Source: Actinoplanes lobatus
Lineage (GTDB): Bacteria > Actinomycetota > Actinomycetes > Mycobacteriales > Micromonosporaceae
Length of the DNA stretch: 64,000 nt
NCBI RefSeq assembly: GCF_014205215.1
Contig: NZ_JACHNC010000001.1
Span: 9,730,501 to 9,794,500 of the forward strand
Direction: 5' to 3'
The notes below the pieces were generated by a model that was not told where the DNA came from, did no database searches, and was given only the letters and a program-made list of their open reading frames with translations. The position numbers and the translations under genes are program-made. The stretch's first letter is position 1; every line of letters begins with the position of its first letter. Shown piece by piece: positions 8,204 to 18,209 of the stretch.

Positions 8204-8839
8204 TTAGGCCGGCTGGGTCTCGGAGCGGTCGGATGGTCGGGCGGCCAGGTGGGTGCGGGCCGCCTGCACCAGGGCCTCCGGGTCGTCGGCGTGGAAGCGG
8301 ACCGTGGTCGCCGGCCGGCCCTTGGCCTTGCGGACCGGGAGCACCATCGGGCCGGTCAAGCGCACGTCGATGCTGGTCTGGCTGGCCATGCCGAGGGAGA
8401 GGACGCCGTCCTCCAGCTGGATCTGGCCGCCCGGCGGCATCGAACGGCGGCGCACCTCGAGGGACTCGACATGCTCCCAGGCGATCGGGACGTCCAGGGT
8501 GATGCTGTTGCGGATGCGCAGCCCGGATGGGCCGACCAGGTGGGGATGGACCACCATGGTGGCGGCCAGCCCGATCATCCAGAACAGGCCGTAGACGCCC
8601 GCGGCCAGCGCCGTCACCCGGACCGGCTCCCACGGGATCATCAGGTCCAGGATCGGGATCTCCACGGCCGAGACGACGATGAACGCGCCCAGGATCAACT
8701 TGACCGCGCCCACGTAACCGAATCGCTCGACCCCCGGCCCGACCGGGACCGGCCGCCGGAGGATCCAGCGGAACAGCGCCGCCCACAGCCGCAGCTCGTA
8801 GACGACCACGAACCGCGCGAGTCCCCACACTTTCGTCAC
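8204..8839 (-). CDS. Membrane protein of unknown function (PH-like C-terminal half)
   Basis: About 211 residues from a GTG at 8839 (VTKVWGLARFVVVYEL). An open frame extends to an ATG at 8920, but that start lies in the loop of a strong hairpin (8904-8938), so I prefer 8839. Two or three hydrophobic segments (VGAVKLILGAFIVVSAVEI; VTALAAGVYGLFWMIGLAATMVV) are followed by a soluble part with GLRIRNSITLDVPIAWEHVESLEV. That pattern is reminiscent of bacterial PH-like (bPH2) domains, where a strand is followed by a W-containing turn. Function unknown; it shows no obvious link to the neighbouring cellulase. Confidence 0.7.
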   Translation of the reverse strand: MTKVWGLARFVVVYELRLWAALFRWILRRPVPVGPGVERFGYVGAVKLILGAFIVVSAVEIPILDLMIPWEPVRVTALAAGVYGLFWMIGLAATMVVHPHLVGPSGLRIRNSITLDVPIAWEHVESLEVRRRSMPPGGQIQLEDGVLSLGMASQTSIDVRLTGPMVLPVRKAKGRPATTVRFHADDPEALVQAARTHLAARPSDRSETQPA

Positions 8840-8903
8840 CGGGCCACCGTAGTTCGCGATGCACTCGTATTGCAATGGCCGAACGGACATCCCACGACGA
8901 GGA

Positions 8904-8938
8904 CGACCGGCCGGCGCCACGCGGGCGCCGGCCGGTCG
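8904..8938. terminator. Strong hairpin downstream of the cellulase gene
   Basis: A 15-bp perfect stem (8904-8918 with 8924-8938) closes a 5-nt loop, immediately after the cellulase stop in its direction of reading. It lacks a clear U-tract, as is common for actinobacterial terminators. Confidence 0.8.
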
Positions 8939-8955
8939 CCGGTTCGGTCAGCTGA

Positions 8956-10728
8956 TCAGAGCGCCGGGTAGGCGTTCGCCATGAGCTGGGTGAACTGCGC
9001 CGGGAACCAGGCTCCGGAGATCGGAGCGCCGGACAGGGAGCCGGTCATGCTGTTGCCGTTACGGGCGTTGCCGGTGTAGGTCGGGTCACACATCCGGTCG
9101 AAGCCCTTGCCCTCGTCGTTCTCGATGAGGGTGCTGGAGCCGTCCGACTCACCCGGCGGCTTCACCCAGACGTAGGCGTCGATACCGGAGGCCGGAGCCG
9201 CGGTGGGACGCTCGCCGAGACCGGCGCCGGACTGGTTGCACCAGTTGCCGGCGTGGATCCGGCGGTCGATGCGGGACTCGTTGACGTAGGTGTCGACGAC
9301 CGTCGAGGTGCTCGCCGCGGTGGGCCGGGCCGAGCCGCCCCAGCCGTTGCGGGAGGTGTCGATCAGCATGCCGATGCCCGAGTCGAAGCCGATCGAGACC
9401 AGCTTGGTGCGGAACGCCTGGGCGAAGGTCAGCTCGTCGGTGTACTGGTTCCAGTCCACCCACTTCGACTGCCGGACGCTCGTGCCGCCGACCGTGGTGG
9501 TCGGCTGGACCCACGGCTCACGCAGAGCCGAGTAGTTGGCGGTGTTGGTGATGAAGCCGTGCACGTTCTTCACGTTGCCGGACGCCTGGGCGGCCTGCAG
9601 CATGATGTCGGCGGTCGGGCCGAAGTTCGAGTCCCAGCCGATCCAGCCGTGGTGGGCGGCGTCCACGTAGTTGTAGGTGTTGCCGAGCCCGCCGAGCTTC
9701 TGCAGGGCATAGCCGATGCCCTGCACGTACCCGCCGTTGGCCTTCATCGTGTCGCACATCGCCGTGCCGCCGGCCTGGCCGGAGGTGTTGGTGACGAGGT
9801 TCGGCAGCGAGTCGATCTCGACGACGTTGATGATCCGCAGGCTCTTGTACTTCGCGTCGCCCTGGATCGCGGCGATCGGGTCGATGTACTCGGCCTTGTA
9901 CCGCGGCAGGTCGGTCGGGCCCAGCTCACCGTTGGAGGCGAGGGCCGCGCAGTCCCGGCCGGGCAGGTTGTAGATGACGAACTGGATGTAGCCGGCGCCC
10001 TGCGTGAGGGCCGCGTCCAGGTGGTCACGTACGCCCATGGCGCCGTTGGAGCTGCTGCCGGAGGTGCCGTTGATGGCGGCGATCCGGTCGATCCAGACGG
10101 CGGTCGGGTTGTTGGAGACCCGGCTGCCGCCGGACACCGACTCGGCCTTCGCCTTCCACTCCGGGTTCACGTAGCCCTTGGCCCCGGCGTACGGGTTGTC
10201 GACCTTGGTGGTCGGCGACGTCGAGGTCGACGGGGACACCGAGGTCGACGGCGAGGTCGAGGTCGACGGGGACGTCGAGGTGGACGGCGAGGTGGACGGG
10301 CTGCCGGTCGAGCCGTTGCAGACCGTGCCGTTCAGCGAGAAGGACGCGGGCGCCGTGTTCGTGCCCGACCAGGTGCCGTTGAAGCCGAAGTTCGCGGTGC
10401 CGTTGGTGGGCAGCGAGGTCGCCCACGACGGGTTGGTCGCCGTGACGGCCTGCCCGGACTGGGTGACCGTCGCGCTCCAGGCCTGGGTGATCGTCTGGTT
10501 GCCGGGCCAGGTCCACTTCAGGTTCCAGCCGCCGCTGATCGGGTCGCCGAGGTTGGTGACCGTGACGTTGCCGGTGAATCCTGTGTTCCACTGGTTGACC
10601 GAATAATCGACGCGACAGCCGGCCGCGGCGCTGGCGCTGGTCGCCACGGCGACGGCGCCGGAAGCGGCGACGACGCCCACGGCGGCGGCCGCCGTGAAGG
10701 CCCTGGCACGGGTGGGGATGGGTCTCAT
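8956..10728 (-). CDS. Secreted CBM2-GH6 cellulase, likely exo-acting cellobiohydrolase
   Basis: This 590-residue protein has a signal peptide (1 to about 36, ending SASAAA), then a family 2 cellulose-binding module (37 to about 137, with CRVDYSVNQW, GGWNLKWTWPG and a paired NGTVC). A Ser/Thr/Pro linker (138-175) leads into the GH6 catalytic domain (about 178-590). Expected residues are present: NLPGRDC (Asp259), the general acid in VEIDSLPNLVTN (Asp306) and LIDTSRNGWGG (Asp457). The long catalytic domain and its C-terminal MCDP region resemble exocellulases, inverting enzymes acting from the non-reducing end, more than short endoglucanases. The ATG at 10728 follows GAGGAG. A perfect CebR/CelR operator lies 96 bp upstream, so cellobiose-dependent derepression is expected. 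Confidence 0.95.
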   Translation of the reverse strand: MRPIPTRARAFTAAAAVGVVAASGAVAVATSASAAAGCRVDYSVNQWNTGFTGNVTVTNLGDPISGGWNLKWTWPGNQTITQAWSATVTQSGQAVTATNPSWATSLPTNGTANFGFNGTWSGTNTAPASFSLNGTVCNGSTGSPSTSPSTSTSPSTSTSPSTSVSPSTSTSPTTKVDNPYAGAKGYVNPEWKAKAESVSGGSRVSNNPTAVWIDRIAAINGTSGSSSNGAMGVRDHLDAALTQGAGYIQFVIYNLPGRDCAALASNGELGPTDLPRYKAEYIDPIAAIQGDAKYKSLRIINVVEIDSLPNLVTNTSGQAGGTAMCDTMKANGGYVQGIGYALQKLGGLGNTYNYVDAAHHGWIGWDSNFGPTADIMLQAAQASGNVKNVHGFITNTANYSALREPWVQPTTTVGGTSVRQSKWVDWNQYTDELTFAQAFRTKLVSIGFDSGIGMLIDTSRNGWGGSARPTAASTSTVVDTYVNESRIDRRIHAGNWCNQSGAGLGERPTAAPASGIDAYVWVKPPGESDGSSTLIENDEGKGFDRMCDPTYTGNARNGNSMTGSLSGAPISGAWFPAQFTQLMANAYPAL

Positions 10729-10823
10729 GAGGACTCCTCGAGACGGGGACGGCGCGGGAGGCGCCGGGGAACGGTCGGCCAACACATCGGTGGGGATCGC
10801 TGGCCGATGTCGACAGCATTCCA

Positions 10824-10837
10824 TGGGAGCGCTCCCA
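10824..10837. promoter_or_regulatory. CebR/CelR-type operator upstream of the cellulase
   Basis: TGGGAGCGCTCCCA is a perfect 14-bp palindrome identical to the operator known for CebR of Streptomyces and CelR of Thermobifida, LacI-family repressors released by cellobiose. It lies 96 bp upstream of the cellulase ATG and 78 bp upstream of the divergent sigma factor gene. Confidence 0.92.
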
Positions 10838-10914
10838 GCGCAATCACTCCGAAACAGTCGGGCAACGCCGATTTCATGGCGCAACAGGATCCCTGCTCGC
10901 GGGCATAGTCAGGT

Positions 10915-11610
10915 GTGACGATCCAGCGCGAGACCCTCTGGCAGAGCGGCGACTCCGACGAGTTCGAGGCCGTGTTCGACCGCTGTTCCCGGGCGGTCTA
11001 CAACCACGCCTTCCGGCTCACCGGCTCATGGTCGGTCGCGGAGGACGTGACCCAGGCGGTCTTCCTGACCGCCTGGCGGCGCCGGGCCGAGATCCGGCTG
11101 GTCGACGGGTCACCGCTGCCGTGGCTGCTCGTCACGGCGAGTCACCACGCCCGCTCCGAGCAGCGCACCCTCACCCGGTGGCGCAACCGCCTGTTCCGGG
11201 CGCCGGCCGACGAGATCCTCCCCGATCCGGCCGACGACGTGGCCGGGCGCCTCGACGACGAGCGCCGGATGCGGGAGGTGCTCGCCGCCGTGCGCCGGCT
11301 GCCCCGGGCCGAGCGGGAGGCGGTCGCGCTCTGCCTCTGGTCCGGGGTGTCGTATGCCGAGGCGGCGGCCGTTCTGGGAGTCACCGAGTCGACCGTCCGG
11401 AGCCGGGTGAGCCGGGCCCGCGCCCGGCTGTCGCGCCAGCTGGCCACCGATCCCGACCCACCCCCGCCGATCGTCCGCCCGCCATCGGTGGGCGCCGCCG
11501 TCCCGGTGCGCCCGAACGACCCGGGGCCGCCGGGGACGACGGCATCACTCGCAGCAGGAAGATCACCCAAAGTGACCGCCGCCACCGCTCACCTCCAGGA
11601 GGAGTCATGA
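10915..11610 (+). CDS. ECF-type RNA polymerase sigma factor
   Basis: This 231-residue protein has sigma region 2 at about 14-85 (FEAVFDRCSRAVYNHAFRL; AEDVTQAVFLTAWRR) and region 4 at about 115-175 (LAAVRRLPRAEREAVAL; GVSYAEAAAVLGVTESTVRS; RARARLSR). A Pro-rich tail of about 50 residues follows. The GTG start at 10915 has no clear ribosome binding site and may be leaderless. Its stop overlaps the ATG of the next gene (ATGA), typical of a sigma factor and its membrane partner. It is divergent from the cellulase and shares the intergenic region with the CebR-type operator. Confidence 0.92.
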   Translation: MTIQRETLWQSGDSDEFEAVFDRCSRAVYNHAFRLTGSWSVAEDVTQAVFLTAWRRRAEIRLVDGSPLPWLLVTASHHARSEQRTLTRWRNRLFRAPADEILPDPADDVAGRLDDERRMREVLAAVRRLPRAEREAVALCLWSGVSYAEAAAVLGVTESTVRSRVSRARARLSRQLATDPDPPPPIVRPPSVGAAVPVRPNDPGPPGTTASLAAGRSPKVTAATAHLQEES

Positions 11611-12539
11611 TCACGAAGCTGGACCCACCCGCTGAGCGTGACCTGCCGGCCGCCGGGGCGGCCCGGATGCGGGTCCGTCTACGGTTCGAGATGCACGGGC
11701 CGGCGCTCGCCCGGCGCGGGCGGGCCGGCCGGCTGGCCCTGGCCGGGGTGGCCACGCTGGCCGCCGCCGCGGCGGTCGCGACCCCGTTGGTCCGCGACGG
11801 GGACCCGCCCACCACGATCGCGATGGGCCCGGGCGAGCTGACCTCCTCGCTGACCGCCACCGCGAAGGCGTGCCTCCACGGCTACCCCGACGGTCCCATG
11901 TTCGAGCGGGGGCCCCGGTTCCCCGTCACGGTCGGGGACCTGAGCGTCGCCGTTCAGCACCGGGGCCGGACCGGCGCGCTGTTCCTCACCGATCAGGGTT
12001 ATGTCGCCTGCAGCCGGGAGGCCGAGCCGGGCCGGGAGGACAGCGGCAGCTTCAGTATCGAGCTCTGGAACGGCACCCGGGACTGGCTTCCCGGCCCCGT
12101 CCAGGTCCTCAGCCGCAGTTCGTCGGAGGCCGAAAGCGGCTGGGTGATCGCGGCCGGCCGGATCAGTGGGCGGGTGAGCCGGCTGACCCTGGAGCACGGC
12201 ACCGGGAGGACGACCGCGGCGCGACTGTCCGGTGGCACGTTCGGGCTGCTCACGAGGACCGACGACGTCCAGCCGACCGCCGAGCTGGTGGCCTACGACA
12301 AGGGTGGTCAGGAGGTGTGGCGGGAACGGTTCTTCAAGCCGCTGCTGGGAAGGGACCGGTGCTGGACGGCCCCGGACGGCCGGGTGGTCTACGAGAACCA
12401 GTGGCGCCAGGGGAAGGACACGGAGCCCGGTCGTGCCGACGGCGACAGCGGTGCGGTGGTCGACCTGCCCGAGCCGGTCAACACGCCGGAGCCGGCGCCC
12501 GAGCACCCCTGCCGGCCCGCGGAGGCGTGGACGCCCTGA
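11607..12539 (+). CDS. Membrane-anchored extracytoplasmic protein, candidate anti-sigma partner
   Basis: 310 residues from an ATG at 11607, preceded by AGGAGGA and overlapping the sigma factor stop. The N-terminus is short and cytoplasmic (about 1-45, Arg-rich), followed by one membrane helix (LALAGVATLAAAAAVATPLV, about 47-66) and an exported domain of about 240 residues with four cysteines (KACLHG, VACSRE, DRCWTAP, HPCRPAE) that could pair. No zinc-binding anti-sigma motif (HxxxCxxC) is present. The role as anti-sigma or signal receptor is inferred from coupling and topology only. Confidence 0.8.
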   Translation: MITKLDPPAERDLPAAGAARMRVRLRFEMHGPALARRGRAGRLALAGVATLAAAAAVATPLVRDGDPPTTIAMGPGELTSSLTATAKACLHGYPDGPMFERGPRFPVTVGDLSVAVQHRGRTGALFLTDQGYVACSREAEPGREDSGSFSIELWNGTRDWLPGPVQVLSRSSSEAESGWVIAAGRISGRVSRLTLEHGTGRTTAARLSGGTFGLLTRTDDVQPTAELVAYDKGGQEVWRERFFKPLLGRDRCWTAPDGRVVYENQWRQGKDTEPGRADGDSGAVVDLPEPVNTPEPAPEHPCRPAEAWTP

Positions 12540-12547
12540 TCCACCGC

Positions 12548-12574
12548 CGGCCCGGCTCGACGGGGGCCGGGCCG
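12548..12574 (+). terminator. Terminator hairpin after the sigma/partner pair
   Basis: CGGCCCGG (12548-12555) pairs with CCGGGCCG (12567-12574) across an 11-nt loop, 9 bp after the stop codon at 12539. Confidence 0.65.
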
Positions 12575-12685
12575 CGCGTGGCCGGCGTCACGGCCGGATC
12601 CGGGTACCGGGTCGCACCCGATTTGCGACCCGGCACACGTCCTCGGCGTCTCAAGCGCGGGCTGCGGTTGCCGACCACTAGGGCC

Positions 12686-14212
12686 ATGAGCGTGGGCAGC
12701 GAGATGCACACCGCCGGTCCCGAGGTGGAGGGGCCCAATGGGGCGGTCATGACACCGGATCGGCAGTCGCTTCTGCTGACCGAACTGGTGGGGTTCATGA
12801 CCAAGGACACCCCTTCGGTGCAGCATGTCCTGGATCTGACGACGCCTCACCTGCGGGACATCGCCGGCCTGACCGCGGCCACCGTCTTCGAGCTGGACTC
12901 GGAGACCGGCATGATGACCGTGAGCGCCCGGGTCGGCGAACCCGGCCGCCGTGACCAGATGGTGGCCGGCAAGGTGTTCCGCACCCCGGCCGGTGGCAAG
13001 CCGGTGGTCAACGGCGAGCAGATGGCGATCCGTCTGCGCATCGGCGGCCAGACCGTCGGCGTGCTGCTGCTGACCGGCACCGCTCTGGACGAGCTCCAGC
13101 TGGACACGATCGCGACGATGTCGCTGCACTTCGCGACCACCCTCCAGGGGCTGGCCGCGGAGAAGCAGCGGCAGTTCGTGGCGCACAGCAGCGCCACCAT
13201 CCGGGAGCTGTTCGAGCACGGTATGTCGGCCGACAACGTGGAGACCGCCGCCGAGCTGCTGGCCCGCTCGTGCGCGACCGCGTTCCGCACCGAGCACGCG
13301 GCGATGCACCTGATCGACGGCGAGGGCCGGATCCGGTACGTGCACGGTGTCGGTTTCCCCGACGAGGTGCACCGGGCGCTCAGCACCAACCTGCTCGGCA
13401 AGCGGGCCGCGGAATCACCGGTCTGGTGCAACAGCGCCGAGAAGGGTGAGCCGATGCTGGTCAGTGACGCCGGCACGGCCAAGGTCCGGTCCGGCGGGCT
13501 CACCCAGACCATCGGGTTCCGCTCGTTCATCGCGATGCCTCTGCTGTCCGCGCAGGGCCCGGTCGGCATGGTGATGTGCGGTGACTCCAGCGGCACCCGG
13601 GACTGGACCGCCCAGGACCGGATCCTGGCCGAGCAGCTCGCCGTCGAGGGCACGCTGATCATGGACAGCGCCCGGATGCGGCAGGCCGCCGAGCTGCACA
13701 TGAACGAACTGACCCAGCAGGCGTTCCACGACTCGCTGACCGGGCTGCCCAACCGCAAGCAGCTGCTGGACCGGGCCGAGACGGCGGTCGAGATCGCCTC
13801 CTCCACCGGCACCCGGGTCGGCCTGCTGCTGCTCGACCTGAACGGATTCAAGCAGGTCAACGACACCGTCGGGCACCACGCCGGCGACGTGCTGCTGCAA
13901 CTGGTGGCGAAGCGCCTCCAGGGGGTCGTGCGGCGTCCGGACCTGGTGGCCCGCCTCGGCGGCGACGAGTTCTCGGTGCTGCTCACCGGCGACCCGGACG
14001 AGAAGGCCGCGATCGCGGTGGGCGAGCGGATCTGCGAGCGGCTCCGGGAGCCGTTCGACATCGAGGGCGAGCCGGTACGGATCGGGGCGAGCATCGGTGT
14101 GGCGCTCTTCCCGGACCACGCCACCGAGTTCGAGGCCATGATGCGCGAGGCGGACGCCTACATGTATCAGGCCAAGCGAGGCGGTGGAGGGGTACGCCTG
14201 GTCGGCTCCTGA
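12686..14212 (+). CDS. GAF-GGDEF diguanylate cyclase
   Basis: About 508 residues. Two GAF-like sensor regions (about 25-165 and 170-335) precede a GGDEF domain (about 345-505) with TGLPNRKQLLDRAE, DLNGFKQVNDTVGHHAGD and an intact GGDEF. The RRPD motif nine residues before GGDEF is a good inhibitory I-site (RxxD), so product feedback by c-di-GMP is expected. No membrane helix is visible, so it is cytosolic and senses an unknown small ligand. I chose ATG 12686, which follows a TAGGGC-like -10 element; ATG 12701 and ATG 12750 are alternatives, and none has a convincing ribosome binding site. Confidence 0.93.
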   Translation: MSVGSEMHTAGPEVEGPNGAVMTPDRQSLLLTELVGFMTKDTPSVQHVLDLTTPHLRDIAGLTAATVFELDSETGMMTVSARVGEPGRRDQMVAGKVFRTPAGGKPVVNGEQMAIRLRIGGQTVGVLLLTGTALDELQLDTIATMSLHFATTLQGLAAEKQRQFVAHSSATIRELFEHGMSADNVETAAELLARSCATAFRTEHAAMHLIDGEGRIRYVHGVGFPDEVHRALSTNLLGKRAAESPVWCNSAEKGEPMLVSDAGTAKVRSGGLTQTIGFRSFIAMPLLSAQGPVGMVMCGDSSGTRDWTAQDRILAEQLAVEGTLIMDSARMRQAAELHMNELTQQAFHDSLTGLPNRKQLLDRAETAVEIASSTGTRVGLLLLDLNGFKQVNDTVGHHAGDVLLQLVAKRLQGVVRRPDLVARLGGDEFSVLLTGDPDEKAAIAVGERICERLREPFDIEGEPVRIGASIGVALFPDHATEFEAMMREADAYMYQAKRGGGGVRLVGS

Positions 14213-14304
14213 CTCGCCATGTCGGCAAACCGGCGCGCGATTCGACCCGTACTGGTAGTTTTCGTGCTGAAACAACACGAAACTACCCCACGGGGAGGAT
14301 CAAC

Positions 14305-15099
14305 GTGGGCAATACCCGTTTGCTCGCGGCCGGCGGCGCGCTGGCCGCCACGATGGCCGTCGCGGCGCCCGTCGTGACGCTGGACCGGGCGGTCGCCGTC
14401 CCGGCGCCGGCTCGCGGGCCGGCGAGCGGTATGGAGTTCTCCGCCCCGCACGGCGAGGTGGAGGCGGGCACCCCGATCGTCCTCAGCGGCCGCGCCGGAT
14501 ACCTGGACCGGACAACCGGCAACGGAGGGCGGGTGGACATCTTCTTCCGCAAGGGGCAGGCCACGCCGAAGGTGTACCTGGGCTCGGCCACGGCCGGCAG
14601 CTCGGGCAGGTTCCGCTTCCCGACGCGGGCCAACGCGACCGGCGAATACGTCGCCCACTACCAGCACCGGAAACTGGCGGTCACCGCGGACGCCACCGAC
14701 TTCCTGGCCGTCTACACGAGCCGGGCGGTGGACCGGAGGCTCTTCTCCTGGACCGCCACCAACCTGTCCTGCCTGCCCACCTGCAAGGCCGTCGGCCCGG
14801 ATCAGCAGATCAGCGCGGGCCCGGTGAAGGTGAGGCTCGAACGGAAGTGCCTACAGCCGAAGTCGGGCGGCCGGATCGGTTTCACGACCGACCAGAAGAA
14901 CGCCTACCGGGCCGGCGACCTGGGCTGGCGTGACTTCCCGCAGGGTGACGGGCCGACCGAGTTCGAGCTGAAACCGGCCACCACGAAGGGTCACTTCTAC
15001 CTCGAGTGGACCAGCGCCACCCCGCCGCAGGGACAGTTCTCCTCCTGCGACATCACCTTCGCCGTCTCGCAGACGAGCATGGACAAGACCTACGTCTGA
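14305..15099 (+). CDS. Secreted protein of unknown function
   Basis: 264 residues from a GTG at 14305 with GGGGAGGA upstream. The signal peptide (about 1-35, ALAATMAVAAPVVTL) is followed by an Ig-like beta-sandwich region (EFSAPHGEVEAGTPIVLSG; GSSGRFRFPT; TGEYVAHYQ). The second half has cysteine pairs (LSCLPTCKA, RKCLQPK, SSCDITF), suggesting disulphides. The first domain resembles the bacterial Ig-like modules that appear in surface proteins. I do not recognise the family as a whole. A strong terminator follows, so it is probably monocistronic. Confidence 0.78.
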   Translation: MGNTRLLAAGGALAATMAVAAPVVTLDRAVAVPAPARGPASGMEFSAPHGEVEAGTPIVLSGRAGYLDRTTGNGGRVDIFFRKGQATPKVYLGSATAGSSGRFRFPTRANATGEYVAHYQHRKLAVTADATDFLAVYTSRAVDRRLFSWTATNLSCLPTCKAVGPDQQISAGPVKVRLERKCLQPKSGGRIGFTTDQKNAYRAGDLGWRDFPQGDGPTEFELKPATTKGHFYLEWTSATPPQGQFSSCDITFAVSQTSMDKTYV

Positions 15100-15107
15100 C
15101 GCGGCTC

Positions 15108-15134
15108 CCCGGAGGCGGCCCGGCCGCCTCCGGG
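15108..15134 (+). terminator. Terminator hairpin after the secreted-protein gene
   Basis: An 11-bp perfect stem (15108-15118 with 15124-15134) has a 5-nt loop, beginning 9 bp after the stop at 15099. Confidence 0.8.
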
Positions 15135-15215
15135 AGGTCCTGAAAGGCGTAAAGATCTCCGAGTAGCACAAATCGCGTACCTCCCCCGGTGTGGGCGCAC
15201 CTAGACTTCGGTCCC

Positions 15216-18176
<2,961 letters not shown>

Positions 18177-18209
18177 GAAATGTCGTAGCCCGGCTCTAGG
18201 GTGTGCCGC

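Noticed and set aside
8840..8920. N-terminal extension of the 8204-8839 gene to ATG 8920
   Set aside because: The upstream ATG lies in the loop of a 15-bp terminator hairpin, and the extra residues show no conserved character.
12686..12760. Exact start of the GAF-GGDEF gene
   Set aside because: ATG 12686, 12701 and 12750 are all possible; none has a decisive ribosome binding site, so I did not claim an unusual start as a finding.
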